Shown here piece after piece: positions 28,078-38,665 of a DNA stretch of 64,000 nucleotides (positions are counted from its first letter, which is position 1; each line of letters starts with the position of its first letter). Source of the DNA: Acidovorax sp. FJL06 (GTDB lineage Bacteria; Pseudomonadota; Gammaproteobacteria; Burkholderiales; Burkholderiaceae_C); assembly GCF_003852545.1 (NCBI RefSeq), contig NZ_QAJR01000029.1, positions 62,001-126,000 on the forward strand. The letters run 5' to 3'. The position numbers and the translations under genes are program-made. The notes under the pieces were generated by a model. The model had not been told where the DNA came from. It ran no database searches and worked only from the letters and a program-made list of their open reading frames with translations.

Positions 28078-29169
28078 ATGCAGCTGGCATTGGACAGCAT
28101 CAGCAAGAAGGTGGGGGCGCAGACCTGGCTGTATGACATGAGCCTGGCGCTCCAGAGCGGCGCCGTCACGGTGCTGCTGGGCGCCACGCAGGCGGGCAAG
28201 ACCAGTCTCATGCGCATCATGGCGGGGCTCGATACGCCCACGGCCGGGCGCGTGACGGTGGACGGGGTGGACGTGACCGGCATGCCCGTGCGCGACCGCA
28301 ACGTGGCCATGGTGTACCAGCAGTTCATCAACTACCCCTCGATGAAGGTGGCGGCCAACATCGCGTCGCCCCTGAAGCTGCGCGGCGAAAAGAACATCGA
28401 CGCCCGGGTGCGCGAGATCGCCAGCCGCCTGCACATCGACATGTTCCTGGACCGCTATCCCGCCGAGCTGTCGGGCGGCCAGCAGCAGCGCGTGGCGCTG
28501 GCGCGGGCGCTGGCCAAGGGGGCGCCGCTGATGCTGCTGGACGAACCCCTGGTGAACCTGGACTACAAGCTGCGCGAAGAATTGCGCGAAGAGCTGACCC
28601 AGCTGTTTGCCGCCGGTCAATCCACCGTGGTCTATGCCACCACCGAGCCGGGCGAAGCCCTGCTGCTGGGCGGTTACACGGCGGTGCTGGATGAGGGCCA
28701 GCTGCTGCAGTACGGCCCCACGGCCGAGGTGTTCCATGCGCCCAATTCGCTGCGGGTGGCGCGCGCTTTCAGCGACCCGCCGATGAACCTGATGGCGGCC
28801 TCGGCCACCGCGCAGGGCGTGCGCCTGCAAGGCGGGGCCGAGCTGACGCTGCCCCTGCCGCAAGGTGTGGCGACAGCGGCCGGGCTGACGGTGGGCGTGC
28901 GCGCCAGTGCGCTGCGGGTGCACGCACGCCCCGGCGATGTGAGCGTGGCCGGGGTGGTGGAGCTGGCGGAGATTTCGGGCTCTGACACCTTTGTGCATGC
29001 CTCTACGCCCTGGGGCGATCTGGTGGCACAACTCACCGGCGTGCATTACTTTGAACTGGGGACGGCCATCACGCTGCACCTGGACCCGGCCCAGGCCTAT
29101 GTGTTTGGTGCCGATGGCCGCCTGGCCCGGGCGCCCGCGCGGCCCGTTACCGCACAAGGAGGTCGCTGA
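28078..29169 (+). CDS. glpS: Glycerol ABC importer ATPase GlpS
   Basis: First of two ATPase subunits of the GlpSTPQUV glycerol importer described in rhizobia (CUT1-type). 363 residues: Walker A GATQAGKTS at 35-43, Q-loop near 81, signature LSGGQ at 131-135, Walker B LLDEP with Asp155-Glu156, then a C-terminal regulatory beta domain. The H-loop is abnormal: YATTEPGEAL has Thr189 where the switch histidine belongs. GAAAGG lies 7 nt before ATG 28078. The frame is open upstream into the operator region and is not coding there. It is the first gene of a run with short gaps or overlaps through glpU. Confidence 0.93.
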   Translation: MQLALDSISKKVGAQTWLYDMSLALQSGAVTVLLGATQAGKTSLMRIMAGLDTPTAGRVTVDGVDVTGMPVRDRNVAMVYQQFINYPSMKVAANIASPLKLRGEKNIDARVREIASRLHIDMFLDRYPAELSGGQQQRVALARALAKGAPLMLLDEPLVNLDYKLREELREELTQLFAAGQSTVVYATTEPGEALLLGGYTAVLDEGQLLQYGPTAEVFHAPNSLRVARAFSDPPMNLMAASATAQGVRLQGGAELTLPLPQGVATAAGLTVGVRASALRVHARPGDVSVAGVVELAEISGSDTFVHASTPWGDLVAQLTGVHYFELGTAITLHLDPAQAYVFGADGRLARAPARPVTAQGGR

Positions 29170-29170
29170 G

Positions 29171-30243
29171 ATGGCCCGCATCAGTCTGGACTTGGCGCAT
29201 TCGTACAAGCCCAACCCGCAGCAGGACAGCGACTACGCGCTGCTGCCCCTCAAGATGGAGTTCGAGGACGGTGGCGCCTATGCGCTGCTGGGCCCCTCGG
29301 GCTGTGGCAAGACCACCATGCTCAACATCATGTCGGGGCTGCTCGTGCCCTCGCATGGCAAGGTGCTGTTCGATGGCCGCGACGTGACGCGTGCCAGCCC
29401 GCAGGAGCGCAACATCGCGCAGGTGTTCCAGTTCCCGGTGATCTACGACACCATGACGGTGGCCGAGAACCTGGCCTTCCCGCTGCGCAACCGCAAGGTG
29501 CCCGAGGACCAGATCAAGCGGCGCGTGGGCGTGATCGCCGAGATGCTGGAAATGAGCGGCCAGCTCAACCAGCGTGCGGCGGGCCTGGCGGCCGACGCCA
29601 AGCAGAAGATCTCGCTGGGCCGGGGGCTGGTGCGCCCGGACGTGGCCGCGGTGCTGTTCGACGAACCACTCACGGTGATCGATCCGCACCTCAAGTGGCA
29701 GCTGCGCCGCAAGCTCAAGCAGATCCACCACGAACTCAAGCTCACGCTGATCTATGTGACGCACGACCAGGTGGAGGCGCTGACCTTTGCCGACCAGGTG
29801 GTGGTGATGACGCGTGGCAAGGCGGTGCAGGTCGGCTCGGCCGACGCGCTGTTCGAGCGGCCCCAGCATGTGTTTGTGGGGCACTTCATTGGTTCGCCGG
29901 GCATGAACTTCCTGCCCGCGCAGGTGGATGGCGGGCAGCTCAGCGTTGCGGGCCACCGCTTGCAGGCCCCCGCAGGGCGTGCGTTGCCCGCAGGGGCGCT
30001 GCAGGTGGGCGTGCGGCCGGAGTATCTGGCGCTGGCATCGGCCGAGGCGCCTGGGGCCTTGGCCTGCACCGTGGCGCAGGTGCAGGACATCGGCACCTAC
30101 CTGATGCTGACCGCCAAGGTGGGCGAGCACACCGTCAAGGCGCGTTTTGCGCCCGAGACCCGTCTGCCATCGGCCGGTGACACGGCGTGGCTGCAGGTGC
30201 TGGGTGAGCACACCTGCTTTTACAAGAATGAGGAGTTGCTGGC

Positions 30244-30247
<4 letters not shown>
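29171..30247 (+). CDS. glpT: Glycerol ABC importer ATPase GlpT
   Basis: Second ATPase subunit of the glycerol importer; this name follows the rhizobial system and is not the G3P antiporter. 358 residues: Walker A GPSGCGKTT at 41-49, Q-loop VFQFP, Walker B LFDEP with Asp164-Glu165, and H-loop His198 in YVTHDQVEAL. The ABC signature is degenerate: residues 139-146 read LAADAKQK where LSGGQQQR is expected. So this subunit lacks the motif that GlpS keeps and keeps the histidine that GlpS lacks. It starts 1 nt after the glpS stop and overlaps glpP by ATGA. Confidence 0.93.
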
Positions 30248-31132
<885 letters not shown>

Positions 31133-31140
<8 letters not shown>

Positions 31141-31945
31141 AAAACGTTTTCAAAAACGCACGCTGTTCCTGATTGCGTACCTGCTGTTTGCGCTGTTGCC
31201 CATCTACTGGATGGTCAACATGAGCTTCAAGACGAATGAAGAGATCCTGTCGAGCTTCTCGTTCTTTCCGCAGCACTTCACCTGGGCCAACTACAAGACC
31301 ATCTTTACCGATGCGTCGTGGTACTTGGGCTACATCAACAGCCTGATCTATGTGGCGATCAACACGGTGATCTCGCTCACCGTGGCGTTGCCCGCGGCCT
31401 ACGCGTTCTCGCGCTACCAGTTCATGGGCGACAAGCATGTGTTCTTCTGGCTGCTCACCAACCGCATGACGCCGCCGGCCGTGTTTTTGCTGCCGTTCTT
31501 CCAGCTCTACACCACCGTGGGGCTGATGGACACGCACATTGCCGTGGCGCTGGCACACCTCTTGTTCAACGTGCCGCTGGCGGTGTGGATTCTCGAAGGC
31601 TTCATGAGCGGCATCCCGCGCGAGATCGACGAGACGGCCTACATCGACGGCTACAGCTTTCCGCGCTTCTTCGTGGCGATCTTCCTGCCGCTCATCAAGG
31701 CGGGCGTGGGCGTGGCGGCGTTCTTCTGCTTCATGTTCAGCTGGGTGGAGCTGCTGCTGGCCCGCACGCTGACCAGCGTGAACGCCAAGCCCATCGTGGC
31801 CACCATGACGCGCACCGTGAGCGCCTCGGGCATGGACTGGGCCACGCTGGCGGCGGCGGGCGTGCTGACCATCGTGCCGGGTGCCATCGTGATCTGGTTT
31901 GTGCGGCACTACATCGCGAAGGGTTTCGCGATGGGCCGGGTTTGA
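31133..31945 (+). CDS. glpQ: Glycerol ABC importer permease GlpQ
   Basis: 270-residue MalG-like permease with six helices. The EAA loop is EIDETAYIDGYSFPRFFVAI. An N-terminal basic stretch (NEKRFQKR) precedes the first helix. It starts within the end of glpP. It is not the periplasmic phosphodiesterase of the same name; the symbol follows the rhizobial glycerol transporter. Confidence 0.92.
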
Positions 31946-31957
31946 GGAGGATGCGCC

Positions 31958-32266
31958 ATGTTTGATTGGATGGCCTGGACGTTGCCGGTGGCCGTGTTTT
32001 TTGTCTGCATCGTGCTGATGCTGGTGGGTATGGCGGTGTGGGAGATCAAGTCGCCCACGGCCCTGCGCAAGGGGTTCTTGCCCCTGGAGACCACGCGCGG
32101 CGACCGGCTCTTCATTGGGCTGCTGTCGGCGGCCTATGTGAACCTGATTTTTGTGGGCGTCAGCGGCAAGCTGGCCCAGTGGTTCAGCCTGCAGGGCGAC
32201 CCCTCGGTCTGGATCAGCTTTGTGGCGTCGATGGCGCTGCTGGTGCTGATCTTGCGCAAGGGTTGA
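31958..32266 (+). CDS. glpU: DUF2160 small membrane protein (GlpU)
   Basis: 102 residues with three predicted membrane segments (about 5-27, 52-68, 83-99) and the DUF2160 pattern GMAVWEIKSPTALRKGFLP. It is found only with this type of glycerol importer, between the permeases and the binding protein; its exact role is unknown. It begins 12 nt after glpQ, with GAGGA just before the ATG. Confidence 0.88.
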   Translation: MFDWMAWTLPVAVFFVCIVLMLVGMAVWEIKSPTALRKGFLPLETTRGDRLFIGLLSAAYVNLIFVGVSGKLAQWFSLQGDPSVWISFVASMALLVLILRKG

Positions 32267-32269
32267 TCT

Positions 32270-32324
32270 GGAAAATGGTCGCTTGCGCATGATGGATAAG
32301 CGCTTGTAGCTATTGTTTTTGTAG
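32270..32324 (-). repeat. Family 1 hairpin repeat, copy 4
   Basis: Inverted copy between glpU and glpV: GCGCATGATGGATAAGCGCTT followed by TAGCTATTGTTTTTG on the plus strand. It lies in the only sizeable gap inside the importer operon, just upstream of the abundant binding-protein gene, where a hairpin could set differential mRNA stability. Confidence 0.7.
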
Positions 32325-32402
32325 TGTCGAAGGCCTGGCCTGGTTCCCCCCCGGGTTGGTGCCGGTCTACCAATGGGGGTCTCAATCTGAGAGGAGACAG
32401 CA

Positions 32403-34136
32403 ATGAAGATGCAGTTCAAGGCGATCGCTTTCGCCGCCGCGGCCCTGGCAATGGGGCAGGCTGCCTGGGCCGGCGAGGCCGAGGCCAAGAAGTGGATCGA
32501 CAGCGAATTCCAGCCATCCACGCTGAACAAAGACCAGCAGATGGCCGAGATGAAGTGGTTCATCGACGCAGCAAAAAAACTCCAGGCCAAGGGCGTGAAG
32601 GAAATCTCGGTGGTGTCCGAAACCATCACCACGCACGAATACGAATCCAAGACGCTGGCCAAGGCCTTCGAGGAAATCACGGGCATCAAGGTCAAGCACG
32701 ACCTGATCCAGGAAGGCGACGTGGTCGAGAAGCTGCAGACCTCCATGCAGTCGGGCAAGTCCATCTATGACGGCTGGATCTCGGACTCGGACCTGATCGG
32801 CACGCACTACCGCTACGGCAAGATCATGAGCCTGACCGACTACATGGCCGGTACTGGCAAGGAGTGGACCAACCCCGGTATCGACCTCAAGGACTACATC
32901 GGCACCAAGTTCACCACCGGGCCTGACGGCAAGCTGTACCAGCTGCCCGACCAGCAGTTCGCCAACCTGTACTGGTTCCGTGCCGACCTGTTCGACCGCA
33001 AGGACATCAAGGACAAGTTCAAGGCCAAGTACGGCTACGACCTGGGCGTGCCGCTGAACTGGAGCGCCTACGAAGACATCGCCGAGTTCTTCACCAATGA
33101 CGTCAAGCAGATCGACGGCAAGGCCATCTATGGCCACATGGACTACGGCAAGAAGGACCCCTCGCTGGGCTGGCGCTTCACCGATGCCTGGCTGTCGATG
33201 GCTGGCTCGGCCGACATCGGTGCGCCCAACGGCCTGCCAATCGACGAATGGGGCATCCGCGTGGCCGACGACAAGTGCACGCCCGTGGGCGCCTCGGTGG
33301 CCCGTGGCGGTGCGACCAACTCGCCTGCCGCCGTCTATGCGCTCACCAAGTACGTGGACTGGATGAAGAAGTACGCGCCCAAGGAAGCCACGGGCATGAC
33401 CTTCGGCGAAGCCGGCCCCGTGCCCGCCCAGGGCCAGATCGCGCAGCAGATCTTCTGGTACACCGCCTTCACCGCCGACATGACCAAGCCCGGCCTGCCC
33501 GTGGTGAATGCCGATGGCACGCCCAAGTGGCGCATGGCCCCTGGCCCGAATGGCCCCTACTGGAAGCAGGGCATGCAGAACGGTTACCAGGACGTGGGCA
33601 GCTGGACCTTCTTCAAGGACCATGACGCCAACAAGACGGCCGCCGCCTGGCTCTACGCCCAGTTCGTGACCGCCAAGACCACGTCGCTCAAGAAGACGCT
33701 GACGGGCCTGACCCCGATCCGCGAGAGCGACATCCAGTCCAAGGCCATGACCGACGCCGCGCCCAAGCTGGGTGGCTTGGTGGAGTTCTACCGCAGCCCG
33801 GCCCGCGTGGCCTGGTCGCCCACCGGCACCAACGTGCCCGACTACCCCAAGCTGGCCCAGCTGTGGTGGAAGAACGTGGCGCAGGCTGTGACCGGCGAGA
33901 AGACCCCCCAGGGTGCCATGGACACGCTGGCCGACGAAATGGACCAGGTGATGGCGCGCCTGGAGCGCGCGGGCATGGCCCATTGCGCGCCCAAGCTCAA
34001 CCCCAAGAGCGATCCCAACAAGTGGCTGAGCGACAAGCAGGCCCCCTGGAAGAAGCTGGCCAACGAGAAGCCAAAGGGCGAAACCATTGCCTACGACAAG
34101 CTGCTGCAGGCTTGGAAGGATGGCAAGACGCGTTGA
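32403..34136 (+). CDS. glpV: Glycerol ABC importer periplasmic binding protein GlpV
   Basis: 577 residues, long for a binding protein but usual for this family. Signal peptide of about 23 residues ending QAAWA. Mature protein begins GEAEAKKWIDSEFQPSTL. Characteristic aromatic stretches include QFANLYWFRADLFDRKD, GPNGPYWKQGMQNGYQDVGS and WLYAQFVTAKTTSLKK. GAGGAG lies 6-7 nt before the ATG. It is followed by a strong terminator, so the importer operon ends here and glpD has its own promoter. Confidence 0.94.
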   Translation: MKMQFKAIAFAAAALAMGQAAWAGEAEAKKWIDSEFQPSTLNKDQQMAEMKWFIDAAKKLQAKGVKEISVVSETITTHEYESKTLAKAFEEITGIKVKHDLIQEGDVVEKLQTSMQSGKSIYDGWISDSDLIGTHYRYGKIMSLTDYMAGTGKEWTNPGIDLKDYIGTKFTTGPDGKLYQLPDQQFANLYWFRADLFDRKDIKDKFKAKYGYDLGVPLNWSAYEDIAEFFTNDVKQIDGKAIYGHMDYGKKDPSLGWRFTDAWLSMAGSADIGAPNGLPIDEWGIRVADDKCTPVGASVARGGATNSPAAVYALTKYVDWMKKYAPKEATGMTFGEAGPVPAQGQIAQQIFWYTAFTADMTKPGLPVVNADGTPKWRMAPGPNGPYWKQGMQNGYQDVGSWTFFKDHDANKTAAAWLYAQFVTAKTTSLKKTLTGLTPIRESDIQSKAMTDAAPKLGGLVEFYRSPARVAWSPTGTNVPDYPKLAQLWWKNVAQAVTGEKTPQGAMDTLADEMDQVMARLERAGMAHCAPKLNPKSDPNKWLSDKQAPWKKLANEKPKGETIAYDKLLQAWKDGKTR

Positions 34137-34171
34137 GTGAGTCTGTGACCACCGCGTTTTGACAACCCACT

Positions 34172-34208
34172 GGCAGCCAGGGCTCACAAGGTCTCTGGCT
34201 GCCTTTTT
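34172..34208 (+). terminator. Rho-independent terminator after glpV
   Basis: GGCAGCCAG and CTGGCTGCC form a perfect 9-bp stem with a 14-nt loop, followed by TTTTT. It separates the importer operon from glpD. Confidence 0.9.
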
Positions 34209-34271
34209 CACTCCATGCTGCCCTCGCCGGTGACTGCGCCGAGGGCCGTTTTTCTCCCCGGATGTGTCAAG

Positions 34272-34294
34272 AATTAAAGGGTAAACCCTTAATT
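34272..34294. promoter_or_regulatory. Candidate GlpR operator upstream of glpD
   Basis: AATTAAAGGGTAAACCCTTAATT has inverted arms AATTAA.GGGT / ACCCTTAATT, perfect but for one inserted A. It lies about 30 nt before the glpD start and matches the site in the glpR/glpS gap. Confidence 0.65.
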
Positions 34295-34322
34295 TTTGCT
34301 TCACCCATGGACAATCACCCCC

Positions 34323-35915
34323 ATGACCACTGCCTCCGCACCCCTTCCTACGCGACGCGCCGACCTGCTGGCCCGTCTGGCCCAGCCGCACCACTATGAC
34401 CTCGCCGTGATCGGTGGGGGGGCGACGGGGTTGGGGGTGGCTCTGGATGCGGCGGCACGCGGGTTCAGCGTGGTCCTGGTGGACTCGCACGACTTCGCCA
34501 AGGGGACCTCGTCCCGTGCCACCAAGCTGGTGCATGGCGGCGTCCGGTACCTGGCCCAGGGCAACATCGCGCTGGTGCGCGAGGCGCTGCATGAGCGCAC
34601 GACCCTGCTGCACAACGCGCCTCACCTGGCGCAACCCCTGCCGTTTGTGATGCCGTCCTACCGCTTCTGGGAGACGCCGTTCTACGGCATCGGGCTCATG
34701 ATGTACGACGCCCTGGCGGGCAAGGCCGGGCTGGGCGCCACCCAGTTCCTGGGGCGCGCCCGCACGCTCGAATGCCTGCCGACGGCCCGCACCGAAGGGC
34801 TCAAGGGCGGCGTCAAGTATTGGGACGGACAGTTCGACGATGCCCGCCTGGCGCTGGCGCTGGCGCGCACGGCGGCCAGCCTGGGGGCACTGGTGGTCAA
34901 CTACTGCCCCGCGCGGGCCCTGGTCCACGAGGCCGGCAAGGTGGCCGGCTTTGTGTGTGAGGATGCGGACAGTGGGCAGCAGTTCACGGTGCGCGCCCGC
35001 ACGGTGGTGAACGCCACGGGCGTGTGGGTGGACTCGCTGCGCCAGATGGATGGCGAGGCCATTGGCCGCCCCGCCAAGCCCATCGTCGCGCCCAGCCAGG
35101 GCGTGCACATCGTGGTGGACCGCGAGTTTTTGCCCTCCGACCACGCCCTGATGGTGCCCAAGACGGCCGACGGCCGGGTTCTGTTTGCCGTGCCATGGCT
35201 GGGCAAGCTCATTCTGGGCACGACCGACAGCCCGCGCCAAGACATCGTGCGGGAGCCGGAGCCGTTCAGCGAAGAGGTCCGCTTCATCCTGGAGGAATCT
35301 GCGCGCTACCTCACCCGCGCGCCCAAGGTGGACGACATCCGCAGCATCTGGGTGGGTTTGCGCCCTCTGGTGAAGCCGCAGGACGACGACGGCGACAACA
35401 CCAAGAAGATCAGCCGCGAGCACACCGTGCTGGCCAGCCGCAGCGGGCTGATCACCGTGACAGGGGGCAAATGGACCACCTACCGGGCCATGGCCGAGGA
35501 TGTGTTGCAAAAATGCTTCACAACGGGCCTGCTCCCCGAAAAACCTGCGGGTGTGACCAATCACCTGCCCCTGGTAGGCACGCCCCAGGAGGCAGTCCGG
35601 CATCGCATCTGCGACGCCCAGGGGTTGCATTCCTACGGAAGCGAGGCCGCAGCCGTGCTCGACATCCCTGGGGCGCAGACGGAGCTGGGTGGGGGCCTCA
35701 CGGAGGCCATGGTGCGCTTTGCCGCGCGCCACGAATACGCCTGCACGGTCGAGGACATGCTGGCCCGCCGCTCCCGGCTGCTGTTCCTGGATGCCCGCAA
35801 GGCGATCGCGCTGGCGCCAGTGGTGGCTCGCATCCTGCAGGAGGAGCTTGGTGCCGACCCGCGCCTGGACGACTTCCTGGCCCTGGCCCAGCAGTACCTG
35901 CATGTTCCGGCTTGA
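34323..35915 (+). CDS. glpD: Aerobic glycerol-3-phosphate dehydrogenase (GlpD)
   Basis: FAD enzyme at the inner membrane that oxidises sn-glycerol-3-phosphate to dihydroxyacetone phosphate and feeds electrons to ubiquinone. 530 residues: FAD loop YDLAVIGGGATGLGVALDAA starting near residue 25, GTSSRATKLVHGGVRYL, NATGVWVDSLRQ, LGTTDSP and the ITVTGGKWTTYR segment near the C-terminal cap domain. ATG 34323 is the only reasonable start, with a weak ribosome-binding site. Together with GlpK and the importer it completes glycerol catabolism. Confidence 0.97.
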   Translation: MTTASAPLPTRRADLLARLAQPHHYDLAVIGGGATGLGVALDAAARGFSVVLVDSHDFAKGTSSRATKLVHGGVRYLAQGNIALVREALHERTTLLHNAPHLAQPLPFVMPSYRFWETPFYGIGLMMYDALAGKAGLGATQFLGRARTLECLPTARTEGLKGGVKYWDGQFDDARLALALARTAASLGALVVNYCPARALVHEAGKVAGFVCEDADSGQQFTVRARTVVNATGVWVDSLRQMDGEAIGRPAKPIVAPSQGVHIVVDREFLPSDHALMVPKTADGRVLFAVPWLGKLILGTTDSPRQDIVREPEPFSEEVRFILEESARYLTRAPKVDDIRSIWVGLRPLVKPQDDDGDNTKKISREHTVLASRSGLITVTGGKWTTYRAMAEDVLQKCFTTGLLPEKPAGVTNHLPLVGTPQEAVRHRICDAQGLHSYGSEAAAVLDIPGAQTELGGGLTEAMVRFAARHEYACTVEDMLARRSRLLFLDARKAIALAPVVARILQEELGADPRLDDFLALAQQYLHVPA

Positions 35916-35930
35916 TCCCGGTACTTGCAC

Positions 35931-35959
35931 TTGACTTCGTAAAAGTCTTTTGCAATAAT
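35931..35959 (+). promoter_or_regulatory. Probable sigma-70 promoter of the spc operon
   Basis: TTGACT, a 17-bp spacer and AATAAT preceded by TGC (extended -10). Immediately downstream of glpD and about 160 nt upstream of rplN, consistent with a strong start of the ribosomal-protein operon. Confidence 0.7.
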
Positions 35960-36059
35960 CGAGGGCTTCGCGTTCAAAGCGTGAAGTTTCTGCCCAGCGG
36001 GAAGTGCTGCAAATGGTTTGCGGTGCGGACGACGGGCCCAAGACTGACTGGCTGATCTG

Positions 36060-36086
36060 CAGCCCTTGAGAAGTTCTCTGGGGCTG
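36060..36086 (+). other. Leader hairpin upstream of rplN
   Basis: CAGCCC and GGGCTG enclose TGAGAA and TTCTC, giving a near-continuous stem in the 5' untranslated region. No T-run follows at once, so it is a leader structure rather than a terminator. It could be a regulatory target, but no specific ligand is recognisable. Confidence 0.5.
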
Positions 36087-36117
36087 TTGTCTTCTGGTGC
36101 AAGTTGGGAATATTGAA

Positions 36118-36486
36118 ATGATCCAGACAGAATCTCGGTTAGAGGTTGCCGACAATACCGGCGCTAAGTCCGTCCTTTGCATCAAGGTGCTGGGTGGTTC
36201 CAAGCGTCGCTATGCAAGCGTGGGCGACATCATCAAGGTGAGCATCAAGGAAGCTGCTCCGCGTGGCCGCGTCAAAAAAGGCGAGGTTTACAGCGCAGTG
36301 GTGGTCCGTACGGCGAAGGGTATTCGCCGTGGCGATGGCTCGCTCGTTAAATTCGATGGCAACGCTGCAGTGTTGCTGAATGCAAAGTTGGAGCCCATCG
36401 GCACCCGCATCTTTGGACCCGTGACGCGTGAACTGCGTACCGAGAAGTTCATGAAGATCGTGTCTCTGGCTCCTGAAGTTCTCTAA
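36118..36486 (+). CDS. rplN: 50S ribosomal protein L14
   Basis: 122 residues beginning [19 protein letters not shown], with [20 protein letters not shown] and [10 protein letters not shown]. The open frame starts 7 codons earlier, but this ATG gives the universal L14 N terminus. It lies at the 30S interface of the large subunit. First gene of the spc-type operon; the S10 operon that usually precedes it (ending rpmC-rpsQ) is not adjacent here. Confidence 0.99.
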   Translation: MIQTESRLEVADNTGAKSVLCIKVLGGSKRRYASVGDIIKVSIKEAAPRGRVKKGEVYSAVVVRTAKGIRRGDGSLVKFDGNAAVLLNAKLEPIGTRIFGPVTRELRTEKFMKIVSLAPEVL

Positions 36487-36495
36487 GGACGCGCC

Positions 36496-36816
36496 ATGAA
36501 CAAGATTCGCAAGGGCGACGAAGTCATCGTGCTGACCGGCCGTGACAAGGGCAAGCGTGGCACGGTGTCGCTGCGCAAGGATGACTCCCATCTCGTGATC
36601 GACGGTATCAACCTGGTCAAGAAGCACGCCAAGCCAAACCCCATGAAGGGTACGACGGGCGGCATCATTGAAAAGGCAATGCCGATTCACCAGTCCAACG
36701 TGGCCATCTTCAATGCGGCTACCGGCAAGGGTGATCGCGTGGGCATCAAGGTGCAGGCTGACGGTACGCGCGTTCGCGTGTTCAAGTCCAGCGGCGCTGA
36801 AATCAAGGCGGCCTAA
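36496..36816 (+). CDS. rplX: 50S ribosomal protein L24
   Basis: 106 residues with the N-terminal KOW motif [19 protein letters not shown]. It starts large-subunit assembly by binding the 5' part of 23S rRNA. It follows rplN after 9 nt and precedes rplE. Confidence 0.99.
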   Translation: MNKIRKGDEVIVLTGRDKGKRGTVSLRKDDSHLVIDGINLVKKHAKPNPMKGTTGGIIEKAMPIHQSNVAIFNAATGKGDRVGIKVQADGTRVRVFKSSGAEIKAA

Positions 36817-36825
36817 GGGGTAAAC

Positions 36826-37365
36826 ATGGCACGACTGCAAGAAATTTACCGCGACAAAGTCGCCCCCGAGCTGACCAAGCAGTTCGGTTACACCTCGCCG
36901 ATGCAGGTCCCCCGTCTGACCAAGATCACGCTGAACATGGGCGTGAGCGAGGCAGTCTCGGACAAGAAGGTGATGGACAACGCCGTGGCAGACCTGACCA
37001 AGATTGCTGGTCAGAAGCCTGTGGTGACCAAGGCCAAGAAGGCTATCGCTGGTTTCAAGATCCGCGAAGGCCAGGCCATCGGTTGCATGGTCACGCTGCG
37101 TGGCGTGCAGATGTATGAGTTCCTGGACCGTTTCGTGACCGTGGCTCTGCCCCGCGTTCGTGACTTCCGTGGTATCTCCGGTCGCGCATTCGACGGCCGT
37201 GGCAACTACAACATCGGCGTCAAAGAACAGATCATCTTCCCTGAAATTGAGTACGACAAGGTCGACGCCCTGCGCGGTCTCAATATCAGCATCACCACGA
37301 CGGCCAAGTCCGACGAAGAAGCCAAGGCGCTTCTCGCTGGTTTCCGTTTCCCGTTCAAGAACTGA
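36826..37365 (+). CDS. rplE: 50S ribosomal protein L5
   Basis: 179 residues beginning [15 protein letters not shown], with [14 protein letters not shown] and the conserved [20 protein letters not shown]. It binds 5S rRNA with L18 and L25. Nine-nucleotide gap after rplX. Confidence 0.99.
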   Translation: MARLQEIYRDKVAPELTKQFGYTSPMQVPRLTKITLNMGVSEAVSDKKVMDNAVADLTKIAGQKPVVTKAKKAIAGFKIREGQAIGCMVTLRGVQMYEFLDRFVTVALPRVRDFRGISGRAFDGRGNYNIGVKEQIIFPEIEYDKVDALRGLNISITTTAKSDEEAKALLAGFRFPFKN

Positions 37366-37373
37366 GGCGAAGC

Positions 37374-37679
37374 ATGGCTAAAGTAGCTTTGATCCAGCGC
37401 GAACTGAAGCGCGAAAAACTGGCCGCCAAGTACGCAACGAAGTATGCGGAACTGAAGGCAATCGCTGGCGATGCCAAGCGCAGCGACGAAGAGCGTGATG
37501 CAGCCCGCCTGGGTCTGCAGAAGCTCCCCCGCAACGCCAACCCCACGCGTCAGCGCAACCGTTGCGAAATCACCGGTCGTCCACGCGGCACCTTCCGTCA
37601 ATTCGGTCTGGCTCGCGCCAAGATCCGCGAACTGGCTTTTGCAGGCGACATCCCCGGTGTCACCAAGGCCAGCTGGTAA
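37374..37679 (+). CDS. rpsN: 30S ribosomal protein S14 (zinc-free type)
   Basis: 101 residues, the long form without the CXXC zinc motifs (only one Cys, in [11 protein letters not shown]). Ends [20 protein letters not shown]. It binds the head of the small subunit. Located between rplE and rpsH as in the canonical spc operon. Confidence 0.99.
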   Translation: MAKVALIQRELKREKLAAKYATKYAELKAIAGDAKRSDEERDAARLGLQKLPRNANPTRQRNRCEITGRPRGTFRQFGLARAKIRELAFAGDIPGVTKASW

Positions 37680-37699
37680 GCAGGCAGGAGAGATTAAAC

Positions 37700-38095
37700 A
37701 TGAGCATGAGTGATCCCATCGCTGACTTGCTGACCCGCATCCGTAATGCACAGATGGTCTCCAAGGCCACGGTTCTGGTGCCTTCTTCCAAAGTGAAGAT
37801 CGCCATCGCCCAGGTGCTGAAGGACGAAGGTTATATCGACGGCTTCCAGGTGAAAACCGAAGCTGGCAAGTCCGAACTCGAAATTGCCCTGAAGTACTAC
37901 GCAGGTCGCCCCGTGATTGAGCGCATCGAGCGCGTCAGCCGCCCTGGCCTGCGTGTCTACAAAGGCCGTGATTCCATTCCACAAGTCATGAACGGTCTGG
38001 GTGTAGCAATCGTCACGACGCCCAAGGGCGTGATGACCGATCGCAAGGCGCGTGCTACCGGTGTCGGTGGCGAAGTGCTGTGCTACGTGGCCTAA
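37700..38095 (+). CDS. rpsH: 30S ribosomal protein S8
   Basis: 131 residues beginning [17 protein letters not shown] and ending [18 protein letters not shown] lies before ATG 37700; the frame is open upstream in the rpsN region and is ignored. In Escherichia coli S8 represses the spc operon by binding near rplE; I did not identify the matching RNA element here. Confidence 0.99.
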   Translation: MSMSDPIADLLTRIRNAQMVSKATVLVPSSKVKIAIAQVLKDEGYIDGFQVKTEAGKSELEIALKYYAGRPVIERIERVSRPGLRVYKGRDSIPQVMNGLGVAIVTTPKGVMTDRKARATGVGGEVLCYVA

Positions 38096-38120
38096 CCCGC
38101 GGCATTGAGGAGAAACTGAA

Positions 38121-38654
38121 ATGTCCCGAGTAGGAAAAATGCCCGTGACCATCCCCGCAGGTGTGGATGTGTCCGTGAAAGAAGACCAGATCTCTGTGAA
38201 GGGTTCTGGCGGCGCCCTGTCGCTTGCACAAAACGTGCTGGTGAAGGTGTCGAGCAATGACGGCAAGCTCAGCTTTGAGCCTGTCAATGACTCCCGCGAA
38301 GCCAACGCCATGAGCGGCACGATTCGCCAGTTGGTCAACAACATGGTGGTCGGTGTCAGCAAGGGCTTTGAAAAGAAGCTCAGCCTGGTGGGCGTGGGCT
38401 ACAAGGCCGCTGCCTCTGGTTCCAAGCTGAACCTGGCCGTTGGTTATTCGCATCCGGTCAACATCGAAATGCCCGCAGGCATCACGGTGGCCACCCCGAC
38501 GCCCACGGAAGTGGTGATCAAGGGTGCCGACCGTCAACGCGTCGGTCAAATCGCTGCTGAGATCCGTGCTGTTCGTCCTCCCGAGCCTTACAAGGGCAAG
38601 GGCATCCGTTATGCGGACGAAAAGATCACGATCAAAGAGACCAAGAAGAAATAA
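38121..38654 (+). CDS. rplF: 50S ribosomal protein L6
   Basis: 177 residues beginning [16 protein letters not shown] and with the two-domain L6 repeat; C-terminal [18 protein letters not shown] is the family signature. It lies near the sarcin-ricin loop. Confidence 0.99.
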   Translation: MSRVGKMPVTIPAGVDVSVKEDQISVKGSGGALSLAQNVLVKVSSNDGKLSFEPVNDSREANAMSGTIRQLVNNMVVGVSKGFEKKLSLVGVGYKAAASGSKLNLAVGYSHPVNIEMPAGITVATPTPTEVVIKGADRQRVGQIAAEIRAVRPPEPYKGKGIRYADEKITIKETKKK

Positions 38655-38665
38655 GGAGCTGCAAC

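Noticed and set aside
32382-36203. Minus-strand open frame of about 1,270 codons
   Set aside because: Antisense to glpV, glpD and rplN, which are clear genes. Composition and lack of motifs indicate a shadow.
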